Part shown: positions 1 to 5,415 of the stretch, piece after piece
How the letters are laid out: every line of letters begins with the position of its first letter
Numbering within the stretch: the first letter of the stretch is position 1
Source: Clostridia bacterium
GTDB lineage: Bacteria > Bacillota > Clostridia > Christensenellales > Aristaeellaceae
DNA: 8,876 bases
Assembly (NCBI GenBank): GCA_900769075.1
Contig: CAAGFE010000035.1
Span: 1 to 8,876, forward strand
Direction of reading: 5' to 3'
Program-made: the position numbers and the translations under genes
Notes under the pieces: generated by a model
Database searches by the model: none
Told to the model about the DNA's origin: nothing
What the model saw: only the letters and a program-made list of their open reading frames with translations

Positions 1-69
1 AAGCATGATATCGCCCTGGATAAGTTAAGCGTGAAAGAGTACGAAGACCCTTTCAAGGGTGGCAAGTAA
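1..69 (+). CDS. tnpA: IS200/IS605-family Y1 transposase TnpA, C-terminal fragment
   Basis: This is an open frame from the window edge to a TAA at 67-69, encoding 22 residues that end LSVKEYEDPFKGGK. Many IS200-type single-strand transposases (Y1 HUH enzymes) end with a short acidic segment followed by a DQxS-x-x-EYxDPFxG-type tail, and this matches that tail. The catalytic HUH motif and tyrosine would lie upstream, outside the window, so activity cannot be judged. The first hairpin of the element (47-60) is inside the last codons. Identification rests on memory of a short tail and is moderately secure; the hairpin chain that follows supports it. Confidence 0.6.
   Translation, partial: KHDIALDKLSVKEYEDPFKGGK
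47..60. repeat. IS hairpin 1, inside the tnpA 3' end
   Basis: A perfect inverted repeat, ACCCTT (47-52) and AAGGGT (55-60), around a 2-nt centre. It is followed by GGCAAG; the same arrangement recurs after hairpin 2 (GGCAAA), so hairpins 1 and 2 look like a diverged duplication. Confidence 0.6.
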
Positions 70-75
70 TACGAA

Positions 76-91
76 CGCCCCTTAAGGGGCG
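76..91. repeat. IS hairpin 2, 16-bp perfect palindrome
   Basis: CGCCCCTTAAGGGGCG is a perfect 16-bp palindrome lying 7 nt after the tnpA stop codon. It is part of the hairpin chain at the right end of the IS200-like element. Confidence 0.7.
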
Positions 92-100
92 GCAAAAGTG

Positions 101-178
101 ACAAAGGCAATAGGCTTGAACATTGTGAAAGCCAGCGCCTTTAGACGCTGGCCGGTAACATAGGCTTTTAGCCTTTGT
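101..178. repeat. IS long-range stem enclosing hairpins 3 and 4
   Basis: ACAAAGGC (101-108) and GCCTTTGT (171-178) are perfectly complementary and could close a 78-nt structure. Inside it are hairpin 3 (GCCAGCG at 131-137 with CGCTGGC at 146-152) and the alternative hairpin 4 (AGGCT at 162-166 with AGCCT at 170-174, loop TTT). Hairpin 4 and the outer stem compete for bases 171-174, so the region may switch between two folds. Confidence 0.5.
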
Positions 179-181
179 GGA

Positions 182-204
182 AACCACCCGTTTGACGGGT
201 GGTT
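182..204. repeat. IS hairpin 5, probable right-end palindrome
   Basis: AACCACCCG (182-190) pairs with CGGGTGGTT (196-204) around the loop TTTGA. It is the outermost and strongest hairpin (9 bp) and sits where the element gives way to host kinase sequence. This is the expected place for the subterminal hairpin bound by a Y1 transposase. It may also act as a weak terminator; only short T-rich runs follow it on either strand. Confidence 0.6.
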
Positions 205-692
205 ATCTTTGTAGGCGTCAATGATGTCCTGCATCTCCAGGACGATCTGTCCGGGCGATTTGTGATCCGTCCGGATGACATGATCCCCCGGAAGCATCGG
301 CTCGTGCAGCCAGTGGAAGGAGCATTCCGTGGGATCGCCGCGCCTTATGTGCCGCGCCGAAGCGTATCTTCCGTGCAGGTCAGGGTGAAGGGAATCAGCG
401 TGTAATCCTTCACCGTGATGGCCTCCAGAATGGCCCTGCGGATGTCCTCATACATCACCGCCACCGAGGAAAACACCACAACATCAAACTGGGATTGCAG
501 ATAATTGTCCAGCGCAAAGGCCATGACGCGATCGCCGTTGCGCAGCCGGGGATCCTGGACGGAGAACGGGTTGACGCACCATGCCCAGTCGCCGTCAAAG
601 AACGCGCTGTTTTCGTAGGACTGGAACAGCAGATCGGCGACCGTTGTCTTGCACACGCAGGGGGAACCGGTGATGAGAATCAGCTTCTGCAT
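205..692 (-). pseudogene. Decayed P-loop (AAA-type) nucleotide kinase, frameshifted
   Basis: It reads MQKLILITGSPCVCKTT, then FFDGDWAWCVNPFSV, a family of small (about 170 aa) P-loop kinase-like proteins of unknown substrate. Start at 690-692, with AGGAGG about 7 nt upstream. Three signs of decay are visible. The Walker A glycine before Lys15 is Cys14 (TGC at 651-653; GGC would encode the expected Gly). The frame stops early at 345-347, but the expected continuation RHIRRGDPTECSFHWLHEP and GDHVIRTDHKSPGQIVLEM is found in another frame from about 357 down to 205, as if one base were lost near 351-359. Finally, the frame runs on into the IS200-type element after IIDAYKD. The start is 15 nt after the ygiQ stop codon, so both are probably one transcript. 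A sequencing error could explain the frameshift but not the substitution as well. Confidence 0.72.
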
Positions 693-707
693 GGTGCCCC
701 CTCCTGT

Positions 708-2660
708 TTATTTGCGCCCCCGGGAACGCCCACGGCCCTGACCGTTTTCTTCCTTGCCGCTGGGGCGGTAGTGCTGCGCCTGTTTGTCCGGATGGCGGAT
801 GGGTTTGCGATCATGGGCGGGATTGTCGCGCTTGGCGGCATTCCGCCGCGCGTCCGCCATGGGATCCCGCTCCGGCGGAACCAGGCATTCGCGGCCCCGG
901 CCGATCAGATCCTCCCGCCCTGCCAGGCGCAGCGCCTTGCGCACCAGCGCATGGTTGCGGGGATTGGAAAACTGCATCAGCGCCCGCTGCATGGCCTTGT
1001 CCTCGGAGGAACGGGCGACAAACACGGGCTTCATCGTGCGGGGATCCAGCCCGGTGTAGAACATGCAGGTGCTCAGGGTACCAGGAGTGGGGTAGAAGTC
1101 CTGTACCTGGTCGGGCTGGAAGCCGATGTCCCGCAGATAGCAGGCCAGCTCGATGGCGGCGTTCAGGTCGCTGCCCGGATGGCTGGACATCAGGTAGGGA
1201 ATCAGGAACTGCTTCTTGCCCAGCTTCTCGTTCACATGAGCGTATCGGTCGCAGAAGGCGTCGTACAGTTCGCGCCGGGGCTTGCCCATCTTGTCCAGCA
1301 CATAGGGGCAGACGTGCTCCGGGGCGACCTTGAGCTGACCGGAAATGTGGTGTTCGCAGAATTCCTTCAGGAAGGAAGCGTTGTTCGGGTCGGCCATGAT
1401 ATAGTCGTACCGCAGGCCGGAGCGGACAAACACCTTTTTCACCTTGGGCAGCTCCCTCAGCTGGCGCAGGAGCGCCATGAATTCGCTGTGATCCACCTGC
1501 AAATTCCTGCAGGGCTTGGGGAACAGGCACTGGCGCTGTTTGCAAGCGCCGACCCTCAGCTGGTTCTGGCAGGCGGGCAGGCGGAAATTCGCCGTCGGGC
1601 CGCCAACGTCATGAATGTATCCCTTAAAATTGGGCAGCGCGGTCAGCAGCCGGGCTTCCTTCACGATGGACTCGGGGCTGCGGCTCTGAATAATGCGGCC
1701 CTGGTGGAAGGTGATGGCACAAAAGGAGCAGGAACCGAAGCAGCCCCGGGTGGAGGCGAGGGAGAACTCCACCTCCTGCAGCGCGGGCACACCGCCGTCC
1801 TTTTGATACATTGGATGCCAGGTGCGGGTGAAGGGCAGCTCGTAGACCGCATCCAGCTCTTCGCGGGACAGGGGCAGGGAAGGCTGGTTCTGAATCAGAT
1901 ACCGTTCCTTGTCCTGCTGCTGGCACATGCGCTTGCCTCGGATGGGGTCCTGCTCGTCATACTGCAGGGTAAATGCCTCGCAGTACTTTTTCCTGTCCGC
2001 CGTGACCTCCTGATGGCTTGGCAGTTCCAGACAGGTCGGGTCAGCCGTTTTGGACATGTAGCAGATGCCGCGTATTTTCGGCAGCTCCGCCGGATTCATC
2101 CCGTCGGCCACCCAGTTGGCGCACTCGATGATACTCGTTTCGCCCATGCCGTACATCAGCAGCGTCGCGCCGGAATCCACCAGAATGCTGTGGCGCACCT
2201 TGTCGTCCCAGTAATCGTAGTGGCTGAACCGCCGCAGGGAAGCCTCCACGCCGCCGATGAGAATCGGCACATCGCGGTACGCCTGGCGGATGCGGTTGCA
2301 GTAGACAATCACCGCGCGGTCAGGGCGCATGCCGGCATTGCCGCCGGGGGCATAGGCGTCATCATGACGGCGCTTTTTGGCGACGGTAAAATGATTGACC
2401 ATGCTGTCGATGACGCCCGAGGACACCAGGAAGCCCAGCCGGGGCTTGCCGAACCGCATGAAGGCGGATTCATCCTGCCAGGGCGGCAGGCAGAGCATCG
2501 CCACGCGGTAACCGGCCTTCTCCAGCACCCGTCCGATGATCGCATGCCCGAAGGACGGGTGATCCACATACGCTTCACCGCAGACGTACACAAAGTCCGG
2601 CGCATCCCAGCCGCGGGCGCGGCATTCCTCCAGGGTGACGGGCAGAAACTCCTTGTTCAT
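708..2660 (-). CDS. YgiQ-family radical SAM protein
   Basis: A 650-residue protein beginning MNKEFLPVTLEE, typical of the large YgiQ family (radical SAM, with a cobalamin-binding-like N-terminal part, function unresolved). The radical SAM cluster motif is CFGSCSFC, with Cys307, Cys311 and Cys314 as expected [4Fe-4S] ligands. The N-terminal half carries the conserved WDAPDFVYVCGEAYVDHP and GGVEASLRRFSHYDYW segments. The C-terminal tail (last about 50 residues) is rich in Arg, Lys and Gly and looks disordered. I chose the ATG at 2658-2660 because family homology begins there and AGAAGG lies about 9 nt upstream; the frame is open to 2726, but that extension contains the promoter. It is the first gene of a transcript that also carries the decayed kinase. 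The reaction catalysed is unknown. Confidence 0.93.
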   Translation of the reverse strand: MNKEFLPVTLEECRARGWDAPDFVYVCGEAYVDHPSFGHAIIGRVLEKAGYRVAMLCLPPWQDESAFMRFGKPRLGFLVSSGVIDSMVNHFTVAKKRRHDDAYAPGGNAGMRPDRAVIVYCNRIRQAYRDVPILIGGVEASLRRFSHYDYWDDKVRHSILVDSGATLLMYGMGETSIIECANWVADGMNPAELPKIRGICYMSKTADPTCLELPSHQEVTADRKKYCEAFTLQYDEQDPIRGKRMCQQQDKERYLIQNQPSLPLSREELDAVYELPFTRTWHPMYQKDGGVPALQEVEFSLASTRGCFGSCSFCAITFHQGRIIQSRSPESIVKEARLLTALPNFKGYIHDVGGPTANFRLPACQNQLRVGACKQRQCLFPKPCRNLQVDHSEFMALLRQLRELPKVKKVFVRSGLRYDYIMADPNNASFLKEFCEHHISGQLKVAPEHVCPYVLDKMGKPRRELYDAFCDRYAHVNEKLGKKQFLIPYLMSSHPGSDLNAAIELACYLRDIGFQPDQVQDFYPTPGTLSTCMFYTGLDPRTMKPVFVARSSEDKAMQRALMQFSNPRNHALVRKALRLAGREDLIGRGRECLVPPERDPMADARRNAAKRDNPAHDRKPIRHPDKQAQHYRPSGKEENGQGRGRSRGRK

Positions 2661-2691
2661 AGGCAGCCTTCTTTCAAAAGGGAATGCTTCC

Positions 2692-2720
2692 ATTGTAGAG
2701 GATGAAGCCGGGAAAGTCAA
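2692..2720 (-). promoter_or_regulatory. Sigma-A-type promoter for ygiQ
   Basis: On the minus strand there is a -35 box TTGACT (2715-2720), a 17-bp spacer and a -10 box TACAAT (2692-2697). Each box has one mismatch to consensus. The predicted start is near 2685, giving a leader of about 25 nt. It also shows that the longer open frame upstream of 2660 is not the real start. Confidence 0.8.
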
Positions 2721-2736
2721 GAACACAAATCCGCGG

Positions 2737-2765
2737 TGGACAAAACCGGGCTTTCATGGTAGAAT
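2737..2765 (+). promoter_or_regulatory. Sigma-A-type promoter for deoD
   Basis: A -35 box TGGACA (2737-2742), exactly 17 bp, then a -10 box TAGAAT (2760-2765), each one base from consensus. The start would be near 2772, leaving a leader of about 30 nt with no room for a riboswitch. Its -35 is only 16 bp from the -35 of the divergent ygiQ promoter. Confidence 0.8.
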
Positions 2766-2802
2766 ATCACCAGAGAAAACCAACGTGAAAGGAGTGCTTC
2801 AG

Positions 2803-3504
2803 ATGATTCCAACTCCCCATATCACCGCCAAAGAAGGCGATTTCGCCCGTACCGTCCTGATGCCCGGTGATCCCCTGCGTTCCAAGTACATTGCCGACAA
2901 CTACCTTACGGACGCAGTGCTGGTCAACAACACCCGCGGCGTGCAGGGTTACACCGGTTTTTACAAGGGTAAGCGCGTTTCTGTGATGGCCAGCGGCATG
3001 GGCATGCCCTCCATCGGCATCTATTCCTATGAGCTGTTCAATTTCTACGGTGTGGAGAACATCATCCGCGTGGGCAGCGCCGGGATGCTCAGCGAAAAGC
3101 TGAAGGTACGGGACATTGTGGCGGGCATGAGCGCGTATACCAATTCCTCTTTCGGGGAACAGTATGGCTTCCAGGGGCATCTGGCTCCCTGCTGCTCCTG
3201 GGAGCTGCTCAAGGCGGCGATGGAGGCCGGAGAACGCCTCGGCGCTCATATTGTACCCGGCGCGCTGTATTCCTCCGATGTGTTCTATGACGAGCGTCCC
3301 CAGAGCAGGATTCTCCAGGGCCTGGGCGTGCTGGCGGTGGAGATGGAAGCAGCGGCGCTCTACCTCAACGCAGCCCGCGCGGGCAAGAATGCCCTGTCCA
3401 TCTGCACCATTTCCGACAATCCCTTCACCGGCGAGGGCCTGAGCGCGGAAGAACGCCAGAACACCTTCACCAAGATGATGGAGATCGCCCTGGACATCGC
3501 ATAA
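2803..3504 (+). CDS. deoD: Purine nucleoside phosphorylase, DeoD type
   Basis: A 233-residue protein, the normal length for hexameric bacterial (NP-I, DeoD-type) purine nucleoside phosphorylases. These cleave purine (deoxy)nucleosides with phosphate to free base and (deoxy)ribose 1-phosphate in the cytosol for salvage. It begins MIPTPHITAKEGDFA, matching the E. coli start MATPHINAEMGDFA. The phosphate-binding PGDPLR is at 21-26 and IIRVGSAG follows in the middle. The ribose-binding VEMEA has Glu180, Met181 and Glu182, and the catalytic aspartate is Asp205 in CTISDN. The ATG at 2803 has AAAGGAG about 8 nt upstream; an open extension to 2635 has no homology and overlaps the promoters. It leads a two-gene operon with the [2Fe-2S] protein 13 nt downstream. 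No cytidine deaminase or deoxyribose aldolase is adjacent. Confidence 0.95.
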   Translation: MIPTPHITAKEGDFARTVLMPGDPLRSKYIADNYLTDAVLVNNTRGVQGYTGFYKGKRVSVMASGMGMPSIGIYSYELFNFYGVENIIRVGSAGMLSEKLKVRDIVAGMSAYTNSSFGEQYGFQGHLAPCCSWELLKAAMEAGERLGAHIVPGALYSSDVFYDERPQSRILQGLGVLAVEMEAAALYLNAARAGKNALSICTISDNPFTGEGLSAEERQNTFTKMMEIALDIA

Positions 3505-3517
3505 CAGGAGGTTCCCG

Positions 3518-3796
3518 ATGACCCAACTCCTTTTCGACAGCGGGAAGCTGCGCATCCGGGTGTGCTGCGGCATGAACTGCGCCGGCAGCGGCGGCGGACG
3601 TCCGCTGGAGGAAGCCCTCCAAAGCGCGCTGGATGCCGCTCATGCGGCGGATCAGGTGGAAATCCTGCGCGCCCATTGCCTGGGCGAATGCCAGCATGGG
3701 CCCTGTGTTCGCATTGCGGGTGAGCGCTTCTACCATGTGCAGGCGGAAGATGTGCCCGATCTGGTGCGCAACGAAATCCTCCCGAGGCTGAAGTGA
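3518..3796 (+). CDS. Small thioredoxin-fold [2Fe-2S] ferredoxin-like protein
   Basis: A 92-residue protein with the cysteine pattern of the thioredoxin-like [2Fe-2S] ferredoxin family, related to the NuoE/HndA C-terminal domain. The probable ligands are Cys16 (or Cys17), Cys21, Cys54 and Cys58, in the contexts VCCGMNCAGSGG and CLGECQHGPCV. Cys63 is an extra cysteine. This implies electron transfer in the cytosol, but no partner dehydrogenase is encoded nearby. An AGGAGGTT ribosome site 7 nt before the ATG and a 13-nt gap from deoD show that it is cotranscribed with deoD. It is a stand-alone domain rather than a NuoE fusion, since the helical N-terminal domain of NuoE is absent. The link to purine salvage is unexplained. 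Confidence 0.85.
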   Translation: MTQLLFDSGKLRIRVCCGMNCAGSGGGRPLEEALQSALDAAHAADQVEILRAHCLGECQHGPCVRIAGERFYHVQAEDVPDLVRNEILPRLK

Positions 3797-3799
3797 TTC

Positions 3800-3831
3800 A
3801 AAAGGCAGACGGTTCGTTCCGCCTGCCTTTT
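3800..3831. terminator. Bidirectional intrinsic terminator
   Basis: AAAAGGCAG (3800-3808) pairs with CTGCCTTTT (3823-3831). There is one A-C mismatch, then CGG/CCG, and a six-base loop TTCGTT. The A and T runs at both ends let it serve both the deoD operon (plus) and the spoIIA operon (minus). The sigF stop codon (3830-3832) overlaps the stem, so the spacing between these convergent operons is minimal. Confidence 0.85.
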
Positions 3832-4525
3832 AGTCTGCCAGCGCCCTTTTCAGGAAGGTGCGGATGATCGCTTCCCGCCTGGATACCTGCATTTGTGTCA
3901 TGCCCAGCCGCTGACCGGCTTGGGTTTGGGTCAGCCCTGCCCGATGACGCAAAAGAATCAGCCGCTGATCCATGGCGGGCAGCTTTGCGAGAATATCGCG
4001 CAGCTCCAGCCGCCTTTGCCAATCCTCCGGGTCGGGAAGCAAATCCCACAGGGATGACCCGCCGGGACTTTCCGCATCGGCGGAGGTGACAGTGATCTCC
4101 TCCATGTGGAGCATCAGTTCGGCGGCGTCCATGTGGAGCGTGGCTGCCAGTTCATTGACGGTGGGCGATCGGTGGAGCTCCCTTGCCAGTGCTTCTTCCG
4201 CGTGATGAATGCCCCGGCGCAATGCCGCTTCGGTGCGCGAAACGTGAATGCCCGCATCCGTCCGCATAAGCATCCGCATTTCCCCCAGGATCAGCGCCGC
4301 TGCATAGGTGGAAAAGGCTGTTCCACGGGAGGGATCAAACTGACGGAGCGCCTTCATCAGTCCGATCACGCCCTGCTGGAACAGTTCTTCCTTTGAGAAG
4401 GGAGAGGTCGGAAAGCGCTGCACCATCGCACCTACCAGCGGGAGATGCTTTTCCGCCAGGGCCTGGAGTGCTTCCGGCCCGTCCGCGCGGGCCTTGAGGA
4501 GTTCTTCTGTGAAATCAGCGCTCAA
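3830..4525 (-). CDS. sigF: RNA polymerase sporulation sigma factor SigF
   Basis: A 231-residue sigma-70-family protein, the forespore-specific early sigma factor by position and sequence. Region 2 includes FSKEELFQQGVIGLMKALRQFD and the -10-recognition stretch FSTYAAALILGEM, followed by the IHVSRT segment. Region 3 contains RSPTVNELAATLHMD. The C-terminal region 4 helix-turn-helix is LTQTQAGQRLGMTQMQVSR, which contacts -35 boxes. The start is a TTG (4523-4525) overlapping the spoIIAB stop as TTGA; the next in-frame ATG is about 34 residues in and would remove region 1/2 sequence, so the TTG is preferred. A weak GAGGG ribosome site lies upstream, suggesting dependence on spoIIAB translation. 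Compared with B. subtilis SigF the N-terminus is short, and the FSTYAVPM segment reads FSTYAAAL, losing a usual proline. SigG is an alternative, but the spoIIAA-spoIIAB context favours SigF. Confidence 0.93.
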   Translation of the reverse strand: MSADFTEELLKARADGPEALQALAEKHLPLVGAMVQRFPTSPFSKEELFQQGVIGLMKALRQFDPSRGTAFSTYAAALILGEMRMLMRTDAGIHVSRTEAALRRGIHHAEEALARELHRSPTVNELAATLHMDAAELMLHMEEITVTSADAESPGGSSLWDLLPDPEDWQRRLELRDILAKLPAMDQRLILLRHRAGLTQTQAGQRLGMTQMQVSRREAIIRTFLKRALAD

Positions 4526-4959
4526 TGCAGGCCCTCGGTATGGATGCGTTTGCGCAGGCGAACCGAGGTACCGCTGCCGGGCGTGGACTGCACGTCCACT
4601 TCGTCCATGAAGGTCTGCATGACCGCAAAGCCCATGCCGCTGCGCTCCTGCTCCGGGTGTGTGGTGAAGAATGGCTCCATGGCCTGCTTGACGTTGGGGA
4701 TGCCCTTGCCCCGGTCGATGATCTCGATGGCAATGGCCGACCCTTCAATGATGGCCCGCATGGTCACCATGCCGCGGGTGCCCTCATATCCGTGCACGAT
4801 GGCATTGGTTACAGCTTCTGAAACAGCCGTTTTCACGTCCGCAATTTCGGCAACGGTCGGGGAGAGCTGCACCGCAAAGGCGGCAATGACCACCCGGGCA
4901 AAGGCCTCGTTTTCCGGGACGCTCAGGAAGCTCACTTCCATTTCGTTGTGTCTGCTCAT
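4522..4959 (-). CDS. spoIIAB: Anti-sigma F factor / serine kinase SpoIIAB
   Basis: A 145-residue GHKL-fold ATPase. SpoIIAB holds SigF inactive in the predivisional and mother cell and phosphorylates SpoIIAA on serine. Visible motifs are the N-box SEAVTNAIVHGYE with Glu48 (general base) and Asn52 (metal ligand), the G1 box with Asp82 in DRGKGI, and the ATP lid plus G2 box ERSGMGFAVM (105-113). Arg22 in FARV corresponds to Arg20 of the B. subtilis protein, a residue important for partner binding. The ATG overlaps the spoIIAA stop by four bases (ATGA), with AGGAGG eight bases upstream inside spoIIAA. Its own stop overlaps the sigF TTG. Tight coupling fits the need for balanced amounts of the three proteins. 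Confidence 0.96.
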   Translation of the reverse strand: MSRHNEMEVSFLSVPENEAFARVVIAAFAVQLSPTVAEIADVKTAVSEAVTNAIVHGYEGTRGMVTMRAIIEGSAIAIEIIDRGKGIPNVKQAMEPFFTTHPEQERSGMGFAVMQTFMDEVDVQSTPGSGTSVRLRKRIHTEGLH

Positions 4960-5279
4960 TGCGCTGCCTCCTGCTTGTCAAGCTGGCGGATGACCCTGTC
5001 CATTCCGGACATGTGGAAGATGCGGGCGATGTGGGGACTCATGTGGATGACGCCGACAACGCCGCCCCGGTCGCGCAGCTGGCGGTAGCGCCCCAGGATC
5101 ACGCCGATCCCGGAGGAATCCATGAATTGCAGATGGGAGAAGTCAAGAATCAGGCACCGGACACTGCGATCGGCGATCAGCCTGTCCAGCTCCCGTCTGA
5201 CGCTCTGCGCACAGTAATGATCCAGCTCGCCCGCCAGACGAACAATCACGCTGTCGCCGTCGCGGATGGATTGCAGCAT
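4956..5279 (-). CDS. spoIIAA: Anti-sigma F factor antagonist SpoIIAA
   Basis: A 107-residue STAS-domain protein that, when unphosphorylated, binds SpoIIAB and releases SigF in the forespore. The conserved core is LAGELDHYCA near the N-terminus and FMDSSGIGVILGRYRQL. Ser55 aligns with Ser58 of B. subtilis SpoIIAA, the residue phosphorylated by SpoIIAB and dephosphorylated by SpoIIE. I chose the ATG at 5277-5279 because homology begins there and AGGAGG is 8 nt upstream. The frame is open to 5330, but that extension is encoded by the promoter and leader hairpin and has no family similarity. It is the first gene of the operon and is preceded by a sigma-H-like promoter and Spo0A-like boxes. Confidence 0.95.
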   Translation of the reverse strand: MLQSIRDGDSVIVRLAGELDHYCAQSVRRELDRLIADRSVRCLILDFSHLQFMDSSGIGVILGRYRQLRDRGGVVGVIHMSPHIARIFHMSGMDRVIRQLDKQEAAQ

Positions 5280-5286
5280 AACAATA

Positions 5287-5315
5287 ACCTCCTGTGACAA
5301 TGATTCACAGGAGGT
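5287..5315 (-). promoter_or_regulatory. Leader hairpin sequestering the spoIIAA ribosome binding site
   Basis: On the minus strand ACCTCCTGTGA (5315-5305) and TCACAGGAGGT (5297-5287) form a perfect 11-bp stem around a 7-nt loop. The whole Shine-Dalgarno sequence AGGAGG (5293-5288) of spoIIAA is in the 3' arm. RNA starting upstream of the hairpin would hide the ribosome site. RNA starting at about 5309 from the sigma-H-like promoter would lack most of the 5' arm and leave it open. The palindrome could instead be a protein operator. Confidence 0.6.
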
Positions 5316-5345
5316 ACATTCACGATTCACCGCCGGATTTCCTGC
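5316..5345 (-). promoter_or_regulatory. Sigma-H-like promoter of the spoIIA operon
   Basis: On the minus strand GCAGGAAAT (5345-5337) fits the sigma-H -35 consensus RNAGGAWWW fully. After 12 bp, CGTGAATGT (5324-5316) fits the -10 consensus RNNGAATWW at the GAAT core, with two flanking mismatches. Transcription would begin near 5309. In B. subtilis the spoIIA operon is known to be read by sigma-H RNA polymerase. Confidence 0.65.
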
Positions 5346-5354
5346 GGCGAAAAA
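5345..5354 (+). promoter_or_regulatory. Weak Spo0A-like box next to the -35 region
   Basis: CGGCGAAAAA differs from the core 0A box TGNCGAA at one position and is followed by an A run as in strong boxes. It touches the upstream edge of the sigma-H-like -35 box, centred about -40, where an activator could contact RNA polymerase. The match is weak on its own. Confidence 0.35.
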
Positions 5355-5382
5355 TCGCTCCTTTTAGCGGATAATGGGAAGC

Positions 5383-5391
5383 ATTCGACAG
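5383..5391 (-). promoter_or_regulatory. Spo0A-like box, distal 1
   Basis: On the minus strand the sequence is CTGTCGAAT, which contains a perfect TGNCGAA core. It is centred about 78 bp upstream of the predicted spoIIAA transcription start. With the box at 5416 it forms an inverted repeat, TTCGACAG (5384-5391) and CTGTCGAA (5415-5422). Confidence 0.6.
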
Positions 5392-5415
5392 GCCCCCGGA
5401 AGGACGAACGAAAAC

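Larger units (their letters stand above)
1..210 (+). mobile_element. Right end of an IS200/IS605-type insertion sequence
   Basis: The element enters from outside the window. It is recognised from the C-terminal codons of a Y1-type transposase followed directly by a chain of short perfect hairpins (47-60, 76-91, 131-152, 162-174, 182-204). This arrangement is what I know from the 3' ends of IS200-like elements of Clostridia. The last hairpin, CCACCCG/CGGGTGG, is probably the subterminal palindrome that Y1 transposases recognise. The exact junction is not visible because these elements make no target duplication; I place it at about 205-212, where reading frame similarity to the neighbouring kinase begins. 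The left end and most of the transposase lie outside the window. Confidence 0.65.

Noticed and set aside
47..204. CRISPR-like or TnpB omega-RNA interpretation of the repeated hairpins
   Set aside because: The hairpins differ in sequence and spacing, so there is no repeat-spacer array. The preceding codons look like a Y1 TnpA tail, not the zinc-finger/RuvC end of TnpB.
495..2705. A 736-codon open frame on the plus strand
   Set aside because: It lies opposite the clearly conserved YgiQ-type gene, its translation has no recognisable domain, and long antisense frames are expected in high-GC coding DNA.
2661..2726. Longer N-terminus for the YgiQ protein starting at 2726
   Set aside because: The extra 22 residues are not family-like and contain the -10 and -35 boxes; the ATG at 2660 has a ribosome site.
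2635..2802. Longer N-terminus for DeoD starting at 2635
   Set aside because: It overlaps both divergent promoters and the start of ygiQ; DeoD homology begins exactly at the ATG at 2803.
5280..5330. Longer SpoIIAA starting at 5330
   Set aside because: It is encoded by the hairpin and promoter; the ATG at 5279 has an ideal ribosome site and matches the family length.
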